This document shows, in pieces, positions 17,722 through 25,547 of a stretch of 64,000 bases of DNA. How positions within the stretch are numbered: position 1 is the first letter of the stretch; every line of letters begins with the position of its first letter. Source of the DNA: Oscillospiraceae bacterium (GTDB lineage Bacteria; Bacillota; Clostridia; Saccharofermentanales; Saccharofermentanaceae); the NCBI GenBank assembly GCA_902780785.1, contig CACZGS010000004.1, positions 183,037 through 247,036 of the forward strand, read 5' to 3'. Position numbers and translations under genes: made by a program. The notes beneath the pieces were generated by a model that saw only the letters and a list, made by a program, of their open reading frames with translations, was not told the DNA's origin and ran no database searches.

Positions 17722-18402
17722 TTAATCAGCTTCTTCCTTTTTCACCGGCTTGATAACAAAGCAGATGACGATGAAAACAGGGATAAACATTACGATCGCG
17801 GAGATTACGTCGATGATCGAATGCTGCTTGATGAACATCGTGGAAAGCACGATGAGGAATACAAGAATATCGCTTGCGATAAGAAGACCTTTTTTCTCTT
17901 TGAATGCAAGATGCATGCCTGCCGCTACAACGAGCGCATCGTAAACATGGAGGCTCGGAAGAACGTCCGTAGGCGTGTCGATCGAATGCAGATAATAGAT
18001 CATGTCGAGGAAGATGTTCTGACGGTCGGGAATGGCCGCTCTGAGCTCTAACATGTTGGGATATACCAGAGAGATTATTATGAACAACGTCATGCCCGTC
18101 ATGAGCATGTATGAAGTTTTGCGGGAGATCCTGCGGCTCCTGATGGCGATGGCGATCATGCCGGCACAAAGGTAAGGAAGCCAGAGTGCATAAGGGATGA
18201 TGAAGACTTCGATAACGGGGATCATGTCATCGATAGCGGTGTGGATAATGTGGAAATTACCGCCGTGATCAAGGCCTTCTACCCAGAAGAATGTGGGCAT
18301 ATAGGCGACCATGTAGATAGCCATCGGGAGCAAAGTCACGACGACATAAAGGATCTTCTTTAAAAGGCTCTTATTTTCCTGAGTTTCCAAAACCAATTCC
18401 AT
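17722..18402 (-). CDS. PAP2-superfamily membrane protein
   Basis: A 226-residue protein with about six membrane helices. Two PAP2 phosphatase/transferase motifs are recognisable: LPSLHV (the PSGH-type motif, in a loop after DTPTDV) and STMFIKQHSIIDV (SRxxxxxHxxxD-like with the catalytic His and Asp kept, Arg replaced by Lys or Phe). The first KxxxxxxRP motif is not evident. This variant is seen in inositol-phosphorylceramide-synthase-like and undecaprenyl-PP phosphatase-like proteins, so lipid phosphate chemistry is likely; substrate unknown. The ATG at 18402 is chosen because the upstream in-frame ATG (18438) lies directly behind a TATAAT and would precede the transcription start. It is followed by the bidirectional terminator. 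Confidence 0.7.
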   Translation of the reverse strand: MELVLETQENKSLLKKILYVVVTLLPMAIYMVAYMPTFFWVEGLDHGGNFHIIHTAIDDMIPVIEVFIIPYALWLPYLCAGMIAIAIRSRRISRKTSYMLMTGMTLFIIISLVYPNMLELRAAIPDRQNIFLDMIYYLHSIDTPTDVLPSLHVYDALVVAAGMHLAFKEKKGLLIASDILVFLIVLSTMFIKQHSIIDVISAIVMFIPVFIVICFVIKPVKKEEAD

Positions 18403-18412
18403 CCAAAAAGTT

Positions 18413-18444
18413 ATGCGGAGTGCAAAAACACTCCGCATATTATA
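18413..18444 (-). promoter_or_regulatory. TATAAT box abutting a perfect 10-bp inverted repeat
   Basis: On the minus strand TATAAT (18444-18439) is followed at once by ATGCGGAGTG, a 6-nt loop and CACTCCGCAT. The inverted repeat covers the expected start of transcription of the PAP2 gene, so it could be an operator or a 5'-end hairpin. Confidence 0.55.
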
Positions 18445-18522
18445 ACCCGTGGAGGGATGGAAATTGATTGATTTTTACTACATTTTTTATGGCCTGATAC
18501 CCTTAACCGCTATGCACTTGCA

Positions 18523-19821
18523 TTAAACTTCATTCACGGTTCCGATGAATACCGGGCACATTGTTTTTGTATCGACGATGGCGTAGAGGTAAGGCCTGTC
18601 GCAATTAACATAACGCTCTTTGGAAACGGCTTCTACGCTTTGACCCTTTGTCATCATTACCACTGTTGCGGCGGAAGCTCTTGTACCATTGGCATCGACT
18701 TCGATATGCGTCTGGTGAAGGACCACAGATACGTACATATCGCCGGGTTTGCCTGCAATGCCTGAGAAATCAGCCTTTCCGGGCTCGAAAATATCACCCG
18801 CACCAAGATTTTTGACGGTGTCATTCATAAGGAACCTGAAATCAGATTTGAACTCAGGCATTTTGGAATACACCGTGTATTCAGTGGTCCTGCTGCTGAT
18901 GAAGTCTTCGTAGTCTTTGGAAGTGAAGCTTTTCGCGAACTCATTGGCGCTGACAGAGGCATCTTTAGGAAGGATCGCGAGGAATGCATATTCTCCGCCC
19001 TTATAGTTCTTGATAAATCCCGTAGCCTTTTCTGTCTCGAAGTATATGTAAGAGGTGTCGTTTAAGAATGTTGCCTTTTGGACTTTTCCGTTCGAAGCGG
19101 TAAAGTCACCCTCTTTAACATTGTCCTTCTCATAAGGCTCTTCCCACTTGCCGTCAAAGGTGATCGCGTTTACGAGCACCATTACAGTGTCGCGGTCAAG
19201 ATCTTCGATCATATTCTTGATCTTCTTGTCGGTGTGGTCGTAGATCCAGCCGTTGATCTCATCGCAGGTCTTATCGTTAAAATCCGTTACCGTGTATTCG
19301 GCGAGGAACGTCTCCCTGATGTAGTCAACATATTCCGTATTTACCATGTCGCCGAGCAGGAGGCTGTTGTTCCAGACCGCATTCGCGCAAGAGAAGTCGA
19401 CGTCCTTTGAATTATTGATCTTATCCATCAGTGAAGCGGCATATGCCTGCTGTGAAAGAGGTCCCTGCCCCACTGCGAAAAGGTCCGTAAGCTGCCTTAA
19501 TGAATCTTCCTTGGCGCCTGCTGCAACCATGTCGAGCGCCATCATGATCGATGCGGGCGATATCATTACGTTGCCTTCACCGCCGTAATCTCTTACAGTC
19601 TGGCTTAAAAGGTCGAAGCAATATCTTCTGTATTCGGCATCCATCAGATCCTTGTCGTATTCTGTCTTTTTGACTTCATCGAAATTGATCGCAGCCTTGA
19701 CCGACGGATCGTTCTTCAGAGGCTTTGACGAAGGCGTTCTTCCGGCACATCCTCCGAGTAACAGGGATGCAGCCATGACGCCCGTCAGAACCTTAATGTC
19801 TTTCTTTGTGCAGATGTTCAT
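18523..19821 (-). CDS. serpin lipoprotein (copy 1)
   Basis: A 432-residue lipoprotein serpin, a suicide inhibitor of serine or cysteine proteases. A basic N-terminus and hydrophobic stretch end in the lipobox LLGGC (about residue 25), so it is anchored outside. Serpin blocks are clear: NLMISPASI-type start of helix B (NVMISPASIMMALDMVAAG), NAVWNNSLLLGD, MVLVNAITFDGKWEEPY, FLAILPKD and a C-terminal DRPYLYAIVDTKTMCPVFIG. The hinge before the reactive loop is NGTRASAATVV (about residues 375-385), the small-residue pattern of inhibitory members. The scissile site is probably near TKGQ. GGAGG eight bases before this ATG fixes the start. A tandem paralogue lies 30 nt upstream. Confidence 0.93.
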   Translation of the reverse strand: MNICTKKDIKVLTGVMAASLLLGGCAGRTPSSKPLKNDPSVKAAINFDEVKKTEYDKDLMDAEYRRYCFDLLSQTVRDYGGEGNVMISPASIMMALDMVAAGAKEDSLRQLTDLFAVGQGPLSQQAYAASLMDKINNSKDVDFSCANAVWNNSLLLGDMVNTEYVDYIRETFLAEYTVTDFNDKTCDEINGWIYDHTDKKIKNMIEDLDRDTVMVLVNAITFDGKWEEPYEKDNVKEGDFTASNGKVQKATFLNDTSYIYFETEKATGFIKNYKGGEYAFLAILPKDASVSANEFAKSFTSKDYEDFISSRTTEYTVYSKMPEFKSDFRFLMNDTVKNLGAGDIFEPGKADFSGIAGKPGDMYVSVVLHQTHIEVDANGTRASAATVVMMTKGQSVEAVSKERYVNCDRPYLYAIVDTKTMCPVFIGTVNEV

Positions 19822-19851
19822 TTTCGTGTCCTCCAATAACTATTATTCCCA

Positions 19852-21159
19852 TTAGATCTCATTTACTGTTCCGATAAATACCGGAGCCATTGTATTTGTA
19901 TCAACGATTGCATAGACGAACGGTCTGTCGCACTCTACAAATCTGAATTCCTGTTCTTCAGGCATGGCTGCTCCGACCCGATTTGATACGGCCGTTGCTG
20001 CCGCAGCCTTTGTCCCCGCGCGGGTAACTTCGATATGTGTCTTGTGTATGATCTCGGAAACGTAGATGTCGCCCCGGTTTCCGACAATACCTGAGAGGTC
20101 AGCCGACTGCGGATAGAAGATGCTCTTGCAGCCCATGTTCTCGATGGCGTTATTAAGCGTCACGTCATAATCGTACTTGAATTCGGGGAGCACCGTCTGG
20201 ACCTTGTAATCGTATGTTGCGCTCTTAATGAACTTCTCATAATCTTCTGCCGTGAAGTTCTTTGCAAATTCGTTGGCGCTGATCTTGTCATCTGTAGGAA
20301 GAATGGCGAGGAATGCGTAGTCTCCGCCCGCGTAATTCTTCAAAAATCCCGTTGCCTTCTCAGTCTCGAAATAAGTGGATTCATTGCAGTATAGGAAGCT
20401 TACCGTCTGCGTGCCGCCCACACCTTTGAACTCTCCGTCATTGACCTGTGTCTCTTTATACGCCTTCTGCCACTTGCCCTCAAAAGCGATCGCGTTAACG
20501 AGGACCATGACGGTCGCATCGTCAAGTTTATTAATGATCTCGTCGATCATGTGGTTTGTCTTCTTGTCGATCCAGTCGTTTATCTCTTTTACTGTCTTCT
20601 TGTCGAAATCACTTAATCTGTATTCCGCATCGAAAGTCTTCTGAATATATTCGATGTATTCGGAATTGACCTGATCTCCCAAGAGGCCCTTGTTGCTCCA
20701 TACAGCGTTTGCGCATGAGAATTCAACATTTTTCGAGCTGTTGATCGTATCCATGAGTGCCGCTGCATATGCCTGCTGTGTAAGAGGTCCCTGTCCTGCA
20801 GCGAAAAGGTCCGTCAGCTGCTTTAATGATTCATTCTTGGAACCTGCAGCGACCATGTCGAGCGCGATCATTACCGATGCGGGAGAGATCATCAGGTTGC
20901 TGTCGCTGCCGTCATCTTTGACCGTCTGGCTGAACAGATCGAAGCAGTAACTCCTGTATAGCTTATCCATTGTTTCCTTGTCATATTCGGTCTCAGGAAC
21001 CTTCGAAAGGTTGATCTCTGTCTTGACCTTCGGTTCGTCTTTATGCTGCGGCTTAGTTCTTTTCGGGCTCTCCGTATTTACGGTACAACCGCCCAAAAGC
21101 AGCGTTGCAGCCATTATCCCCGTGATAACCTTAATGTCTTTCCTGGAGCAGATCTTCAT
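19852..21159 (-). CDS. serpin lipoprotein (copy 2)
   Basis: A 435-residue lipoprotein serpin with lipobox LLLGGC at about residues 20-25. Same blocks as its neighbour: NLMISPASVMIALDMVAAG, NAVWSNKGLLGD, MVLVNAIAFEGKWQKAY, FLAILPTDD and DRPFVYAIVDTNTMAPVFIG. The hinge AGTKAAAATAV (about 378-388) is a textbook inhibitory hinge. The exposed reactive loop then reads SNRVGAAMPEEQ, quite different from copy 1, so the two probably inhibit different proteases. GGAGG sits 8 nt before the ATG. Genes are 30 nt apart in one orientation; copy 2 is first in the transcript. Likely protection against host, ciliate or community proteases (inference from family). Confidence 0.93.
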   Translation of the reverse strand: MKICSRKDIKVITGIMAATLLLGGCTVNTESPKRTKPQHKDEPKVKTEINLSKVPETEYDKETMDKLYRSYCFDLFSQTVKDDGSDSNLMISPASVMIALDMVAAGSKNESLKQLTDLFAAGQGPLTQQAYAAALMDTINSSKNVEFSCANAVWSNKGLLGDQVNSEYIEYIQKTFDAEYRLSDFDKKTVKEINDWIDKKTNHMIDEIINKLDDATVMVLVNAIAFEGKWQKAYKETQVNDGEFKGVGGTQTVSFLYCNESTYFETEKATGFLKNYAGGDYAFLAILPTDDKISANEFAKNFTAEDYEKFIKSATYDYKVQTVLPEFKYDYDVTLNNAIENMGCKSIFYPQSADLSGIVGNRGDIYVSEIIHKTHIEVTRAGTKAAAATAVSNRVGAAMPEEQEFRFVECDRPFVYAIVDTNTMAPVFIGTVNEI

Positions 21160-21266
21160 GATATGTGCCTCCGGCTTTCCATATTATTTGTTTTATGCCC
21201 TATAAACAGATTCACTTTCCCAAATGTTGCACTCACTTATTTATCACTGAATCTGTTTGGGCGCAG

Positions 21267-21276
21267 ATGCTATAAT
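21267..21276 (+). promoter_or_regulatory. extended -10 promoter (ATGCTATAAT)
   Basis: Identical to the ten bases at 4831; 33 nt before the TlpA-like ATG, with no clear -35. Confidence 0.65.
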
Positions 21277-21309
21277 ATCCACGTACTAAAAAACTATTGG
21301 GGTATATAC

Positions 21310-21876
21310 ATGAAAAAGATTTTATCATTGATCCTTTGCGGTGCCATGGTGCTCTCACTTGCATCCTGCAACGCTTCCAATACTGAAGAGACCTCCGCAT
21401 CCACGACTCCGGCCTCAGAAACTACCGTATCTTCTGAACCCGGCGCGGATTTTGCTCCTGATTTCACATTCAAGACAACGGACCGCTCGGGCAACGGTTA
21501 CGACGAGAGCATCTTTGCTTCCGCCAAGCTCACCATGATCAATTTCTGGGAGCCCTGGTGCGGACCCTGCGTCAGCGAGATGCCCGATCTCGAGCGCCTT
21601 TACGAAGCTTATAAAGACAAGGGTTTCCAGATCATCGGTGTATATTCCGAGACCAGTATGGAAAATGACGTCGACGACATCTTAAATAATGGCAAAGTCT
21701 CCTATCCGATCCTTAAATACACCTCCGAGTTCGATATTTTCCAAACCGGCTACGTTCCGACAACTGTCTTCGTCGATCAGAACGGTCACATAATCAAGAT
21801 GGAAAACGGCGCCGAAACAGTCATCGGCTCCAACACTTACGAAGAATGGGAAGCCATCATTAAGAATTATCTTTAA
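21310..21876 (+). CDS. TlpA/ResA-like thioredoxin lipoprotein
   Basis: A 188-residue lipoprotein: signal MKKILSLILCGAMVLSLASC, a Ser/Thr/Glu linker (to about residue 45), then a thioredoxin fold. The active site is WCGPC (residues about 83-87) after NFWEP; the cis-proline loop is GYVPTTVFVD. It reduces or isomerises disulfides outside the membrane. It is first in a three-gene redox operon: a 45-residue CxxC membrane peptide starts 13 nt later and an iron-sulfur membrane protein follows. The longer upstream reading frame is rejected since ATG 21310 has GGGG upstream and opens the signal peptide. Electrons probably come from the NapH-like partner. Confidence 0.9.
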   Translation: MKKILSLILCGAMVLSLASCNASNTEETSASTTPASETTVSSEPGADFAPDFTFKTTDRSGNGYDESIFASAKLTMINFWEPWCGPCVSEMPDLERLYEAYKDKGFQIIGVYSETSMENDVDDILNNGKVSYPILKYTSEFDIFQTGYVPTTVFVDQNGHIIKMENGAETVIGSNTYEEWEAIIKNYL

Positions 21877-21889
21877 TTGCTTTTTGTTT

Positions 21890-22027
21890 ATGCGAAAACG
21901 TGCCGCCACAATCATCTTTCTTGCTCTCGGCATCGCCCTCATAATCGTGGGAATTGCCTTAAAGCAGCCTGATTCCGTCTTCTCGAAGGCGGCAAAGATC
22001 TGTATGGAGTGTGTCGGAATTGGCTAA
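21890..22027 (+). CDS. CD1871A-family CxxC membrane microprotein
   Basis: A 45-residue protein: RKR, one membrane helix (IIFLALGIALIIVGIAL), then a short polar stretch and the C-terminal motif ICMECVGIG. This size, helix and CxxC ending match the CD1871A family, which is regularly found between a TlpA-like thioredoxin and a 4Fe-4S membrane protein, exactly as here. The CxxC pair may relay electrons across or along the membrane (inference). Its last 17 nt overlap the next gene. It is easily missed because of its size. No strong Shine-Dalgarno; translation may be coupled to the upstream gene. Confidence 0.85.
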   Translation: MRKRAATIIFLALGIALIIVGIALKQPDSVFSKAAKICMECVGIG

Positions 22028-22868
22028 GAAATGGGTAAGACATTCCATCCAGGCAGTTGCCACACTGCTCCAGAACGCTAACTTCAAGGGCTTTTTTGAA
22101 GGCAAGATCTATCAGGGTCCCACAAAATCCGTCTGCGTGCCCGGACTTAACTGCTATTCCTGTCCCGGCGCGATCGGCGCCTGCCCTGTCGGCTCCCTTC
22201 AAAACTATTTAAGCGGCCTCAAGTTTAAGGTGCCCTACTACGTTGTGGGAATCCTCATCTTCATCGGCGCCCTGCTCGGCCGCGCCGTTTGCGGGTTCTT
22301 ATGCCCCTTCGGGTTCCTGCAGGATCTCCTATATAAGATCCCGTTCTTCAAGAAAAACGAATTCAAGCTCGACAAATACCTGCGCTACTTCAAATACGTG
22401 GTGCTGGCTGTATTCGTCCTGCTGCTGCCCTTCTGCTTCAAGCTCACACCGTTCTTCTGCAAGTACATCTGCCCTTCAGGCACGGTCGCCGGCATCTGGC
22501 TCGCTGCAGCAGATAAACAGGTCGCAGAACAGCTGGGACCCTTGTTCAGCTTAAAGCTCGTGATATTAGGCCTGATCCTTGTCGCAAGCCTCATCATCTA
22601 CAGGCCCTTCTGCAAATACATCTGCCCCTTAGGTGCCATCTACGGTTTCTTTAATAAGATCGCCCTCTACCGCATGCATCTCGACACGTCGAAATGCGTT
22701 AACTGCAATGCCTGCGCCAAGGCATGCAAGATGAACATCAACCCATCAGTCAACCCCAACAGCTGCGAATGCATCCGCTGCGGCGACTGCGTAAATGCCT
22801 GCCCGCACAAAGCTCTGAGGATGGGTGTTGCTTCAAAGGCGTCAGAAAAGGCTGCCCGTTGCCGGTAA
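22011..22868 (+). CDS. NapH-like 4Fe-4S membrane protein
   Basis: A membrane ferredoxin of about 285 residues. An N-terminal Cys-rich loop (CVPGLNCYSCPGAIGACPVG) precedes four to five helices, with repeated CGFLCPFGFLQD, KYICPSG and KYICPLGAIYGF motifs as in NapH/MauN/YccM proteins. Two 4Fe-4S motifs follow near the C-terminus (CVNCNACAKACKMNIN and CIRCGDCVNACP). It probably passes electrons from cytosolic donors to the external thioredoxin. The start is uncertain: GTG at 22011 has GGAG only one base away, while TTG at 22020 has it ten bases away and gives MAKKWVRHSIQA, closer to relatives. It overlaps the microprotein gene, so coupling is likely. Confidence 0.88.
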   Translation: MSELAKKWVRHSIQAVATLLQNANFKGFFEGKIYQGPTKSVCVPGLNCYSCPGAIGACPVGSLQNYLSGLKFKVPYYVVGILIFIGALLGRAVCGFLCPFGFLQDLLYKIPFFKKNEFKLDKYLRYFKYVVLAVFVLLLPFCFKLTPFFCKYICPSGTVAGIWLAAADKQVAEQLGPLFSLKLVILGLILVASLIIYRPFCKYICPLGAIYGFFNKIALYRMHLDTSKCVNCNACAKACKMNINPSVNPNSCECIRCGDCVNACPHKALRMGVASKASEKAARCR

Positions 22869-22896
22869 GAACCCTTTTTAGTGCTCGAAAAAAACG

Positions 22897-23088
22897 ACCT
22901 ACAGACAAAACAAAGGAATTGCGTGTTTTTGTCGGTAGGTTTTCGCATTTTTAAGGGCAGATTGGCCTTAACCTACATACTTTTTTGGCTTTTGATTCAA
23001 TTTTGTCGGTAGATTCCCATTGATTTCGGCTTTCTAACACCAAAACCTACAGACAAAAACGCCATTTTTCATGTTTTTGTCTGTAGGT
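22897..23088. repeat. family B: three tandem palindromes, period 74 nt
   Basis: Word CCTACAGACAAAA or its degenerate form starts at 22898, 22972 and 23046. The inverted word TTTTGTC(G/T)GTAGG ends at 22939, 23013 (GTAGA) and 23087. All successive distances are exactly 74 nt. Outer and third hairpins have 13-15 bp stems; the middle one is degenerate on its left arm. Loops and spacers share no sequence. It fills most of the 302-nt gap between the iron-sulfur gene and the SPFH terminator. Confidence 0.85.
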
Positions 23089-23115
23089 ACACCCGCACAC
23101 CGCCTTCTCATCCAC

Positions 23116-23145
23116 AAAAAAGGCTGCCTCATAAAGAGACAGCCT
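23116..23145 (-). terminator. intrinsic terminator of the SPFH gene
   Basis: Ten-base arms AGGCTGCCTC/GAGACAGCCT with a 5-nt loop; the A-run on the plus strand gives the U-tail on the minus strand. Confidence 0.88.
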
Positions 23146-23170
23146 CTCAGAAATCCGTTTTATAACCGTA

Positions 23171-24544
23171 TCAGACAGGTTTTGCCGTTCCGCAGTCAGG
23201 GCAGAATCTTGAAGTGATTCCTGTCTTGCCGCAGTTAGGGCAGTTCCATGCGCCCTCAGCAGCCGGAGTCGCAGGTGCAGGAGCAGCAGGTGCAACAGGT
23301 GCTGCAGGAGCGCCGCCGCTTACAGGTGCAACCGGTGCAGGTGCAACAGGAACAGAGCCGGGTGCGGGTGCAGTTCCGGGAGCAACGCCGCCATTAACTA
23401 CATTGCCGAAGCCTTCGCCGACCTTCTGGGACTCGCCCATGATAGGTGCCATGGCATCTCTTGTCATGTTGATAACGCCGCCCATTGCGCCGAGTGTAAC
23501 GCCAAGGGATGCAACATCACCGATACCGCCGCCGGCACCACCGCCTGAGCCGCCGGTGATACCGTTCTGCATTGCTTCGAGGCCGACCTGACGTGCTGTC
23601 TCGTCTCTGTAGGTGTAGCCCTTCATCTGCATCTCCTGAGCCTCTGCCTGAGCCTGCATTCTGTATGCATCTGCTTCAGCCTGAGCCTTGATGCGGAGAG
23701 CGTCAGCTTCACCCTGAGCGCTTACTGCCTTGAGCTGTGCTTCTGTCTGAGCTTCGACGATCTTTCTCTGCTGTGCTGCTTCTGCCTCAGCCTTCTTAAC
23801 TTCCTCTTCACGGACCTTAAGAGTCTTGTCGGCAAACTGCTGCTTCAGACGTACGAAGTTCGGATCGTCATCGGGTGTAACGATGGAAGTTACGTAGAAC
23901 TCGGGCATCGTGAGACCGTATTCGTCCAGAGTATCGTTGATATCGAGCATGAGCTTTGCAGAAAGAACGTCAAGGTATGCGTCGATCTCAAGGATGTTGA
24001 GGTTCTCTTCCTTGATGATGCGTGCAAGGTTTGCCTTGACCTTGTTGATGATCAAAGCCTTGAACATGCCTGTGCCGTAGGACTTGCCTTCGCCTGTGAC
24101 GTCGCTCTGCATGAGTCCGTCTGTTGTTCCGACGAGCTTTAAGATGAGCTTGGCAGAGTCAGTAACTCTCATATTGAAGTTACCGGATGCACCGATCTCA
24201 ACGTGGAGTCCGGATGCGGGATCGAAAAGTCTTACCTTGCTGTCAGTACCCCATCTGATACCCATCTGGGTAACCATGTTGATGAAGTAGACTTCGCAAT
24301 GGAAAACGTTGATGCCGCCCGTACCGAGCTTCATGTAGTCACGAACCTTAGGAATGTTGTTCGTAACGAGCGTGTGTCTGCCGGCCTTGAACTGATCGAA
24401 GATCTTACCGTCACGGAAGAATAAAGCTTCCTGGGTCTCATGGACGATCAGCTGTGAGCCGATCGTAAAATCTTCTTTTTCGTGCTTGTGCGCGAGGACG
24501 TCATTACTGCCTTCGTACTTGATTACACTAATAGCCTCAACCAT
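23171..24544 (-). CDS. SPFH-domain protein with C-terminal zinc ribbon
   Basis: A 457-residue protein. Residues about 25-240 form an SPFH/Band-7 domain of the YdjI type (AGRHTLVTNNIPKVRDYMKL, then FNMRVTDSAKLILKLVG, then LNILEIDAYLDVLS). An Ala/Glu/Gln-rich coiled coil (about 255-310), a Gly-rich stretch, a long Pro/Ala/Val linker and a zinc ribbon (CPNCGKTG and CPDCGTAKP) follow. In Bacillus relatives such proteins oligomerise at the membrane during stress; here the role is inferred. No membrane helix is seen, so attachment may be through the partner. The zinc-ribbon membrane gene just upstream (19 nt) is in the same transcript. Confidence 0.88.
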   Translation of the reverse strand: MVEAISVIKYEGSNDVLAHKHEKEDFTIGSQLIVHETQEALFFRDGKIFDQFKAGRHTLVTNNIPKVRDYMKLGTGGINVFHCEVYFINMVTQMGIRWGTDSKVRLFDPASGLHVEIGASGNFNMRVTDSAKLILKLVGTTDGLMQSDVTGEGKSYGTGMFKALIINKVKANLARIIKEENLNILEIDAYLDVLSAKLMLDINDTLDEYGLTMPEFYVTSIVTPDDDPNFVRLKQQFADKTLKVREEEVKKAEAEAAQQRKIVEAQTEAQLKAVSAQGEADALRIKAQAEADAYRMQAQAEAQEMQMKGYTYRDETARQVGLEAMQNGITGGSGGGAGGGIGDVASLGVTLGAMGGVINMTRDAMAPIMGESQKVGEGFGNVVNGGVAPGTAPAPGSVPVAPAPVAPVSGGAPAAPVAPAAPAPATPAAEGAWNCPNCGKTGITSRFCPDCGTAKPV

Positions 24545-24563
24545 TTCTTCAAATCTCCCTTTC

Positions 24564-25388
24564 TTAATTCTTTTTATTCGTAAATATCGATAATTGTTCT
24601 GTTGCGCTCGCGAAAAGAATAAACAGTGCGATCGGCGCTCCTATTGCAACAATGACCGAGATCCAGGTCGGCACATGGAATGCGTATGCGAGGATCGAGA
24701 AAGTGATGATCGGTCCTGCCGCGAGGAAAGAAAGTATCTTGATTATTACCGATGCCACTCCTCCCCTGTAAAGGACATATCCCAATCCTGCAGAACCTAA
24801 AAGGAACAACAGGATGCAGACAGCCCATGGCCATGCGAACAGTTCGCGGAAAAACAGTGCTACTGCAGCCGGAAGCGGAAGGCTGAACACGACTGCCCAC
24901 GGAATGTCGCGCTTGCGCTTTTTCGCGATCTCCTCCTTGCATATCTCGATCATGGCATCGGCATCTCTGAAGCCCTTGGCCTTCGTCAATGTTGAGAGAG
25001 CGCTGTTGTAAGACTGCTTATCGAAATAACCTTTGCCCTTGGCATAGACCGCAAGAAGATCAGCTTTCTTCTGTCCCTCTTCGCAGATCCTTATGAGATC
25101 GGAAGAGATCGGATCGTTGAACTTCGTGCATTCGATAACGGACGTCTTGTACAGGAGCTTCGCCTCGTTCGCTGAAGCAGCCTTGGTATCGCTCTCGACG
25201 ATGTCATTTGCCTTGGTGATGTTAGCGATTATCCTCTGGTACTTCGCATAGTCAGGATAGAGGTCTGTGATGGACCATCTGTTCCCGCAGTTTGCACAGT
25301 AAGAAGTACCGGCAAGATAGTTGTTCACTATATCACCGCCACAGATCTTGCACTTTAAAGAGACCGGAGTAATGTTGAGTTCTGCCAT
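24564..25388 (-). CDS. zinc-ribbon, TPR-like membrane protein
   Basis: A 274-residue protein. A rubredoxin-like zinc ribbon (CKICGGD at about 13-19 and CANCGNRW at about 32-39) is followed by a helical region of about 130 residues with a single TPR-like repeat (GKGYFDKQSYNSALSTLTKA). Four membrane helices fill the C-terminal 100 residues. It is first in the transcript with the SPFH gene 19 nt downstream, so it may be the membrane anchor or client-recruiting partner of that protein. No enzyme motif. The zinc-ribbon/TPR/membrane order is often paired with SPFH proteins in Clostridia, as far as I recall. Confidence 0.75.
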   Translation of the reverse strand: MAELNITPVSLKCKICGGDIVNNYLAGTSYCANCGNRWSITDLYPDYAKYQRIIANITKANDIVESDTKAASANEAKLLYKTSVIECTKFNDPISSDLIRICEEGQKKADLLAVYAKGKGYFDKQSYNSALSTLTKAKGFRDADAMIEICKEEIAKKRKRDIPWAVVFSLPLPAAVALFFRELFAWPWAVCILLFLLGSAGLGYVLYRGGVASVIIKILSFLAAGPIITFSILAYAFHVPTWISVIVAIGAPIALFILFASATEQLSIFTNKKN

Positions 25389-25490
25389 TATCTAATCCCT
25401 ACCCTTATTCCAAGCGTACGCGTGCTACGTCGCGCCCAAAATAGATTATATCAAATATTTTTTCTGCCTGCGATATTTTATAGACATAAT

Positions 25491-25521
25491 AAAAACGGCG
25501 GAAAGCCTGAAGCCTTCCGCC
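25491..25521 (-). terminator. intrinsic terminator
   Basis: CGGCGGAAAG pairs with CTTCCGCCG across a short loop; the plus-strand AATAAAAA becomes the U-tail. It ends the YIP1-like gene. Confidence 0.85.
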
Positions 25522-25547
25522 GCATAAAAGCGTTTGTTCTTTATAAC

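Noticed and set aside
21043..21309. Long N-terminal extension of the TlpA-like gene
   Set aside because: It covers the divergent promoter area and would bury the signal peptide; the ATG at 21310 has a ribosome site.
22897..23088. CRISPR-like array
   Set aside because: Only three units, strongly palindromic with long loops, degenerate middle unit, spacing 74 nt and no cas gene in the window.
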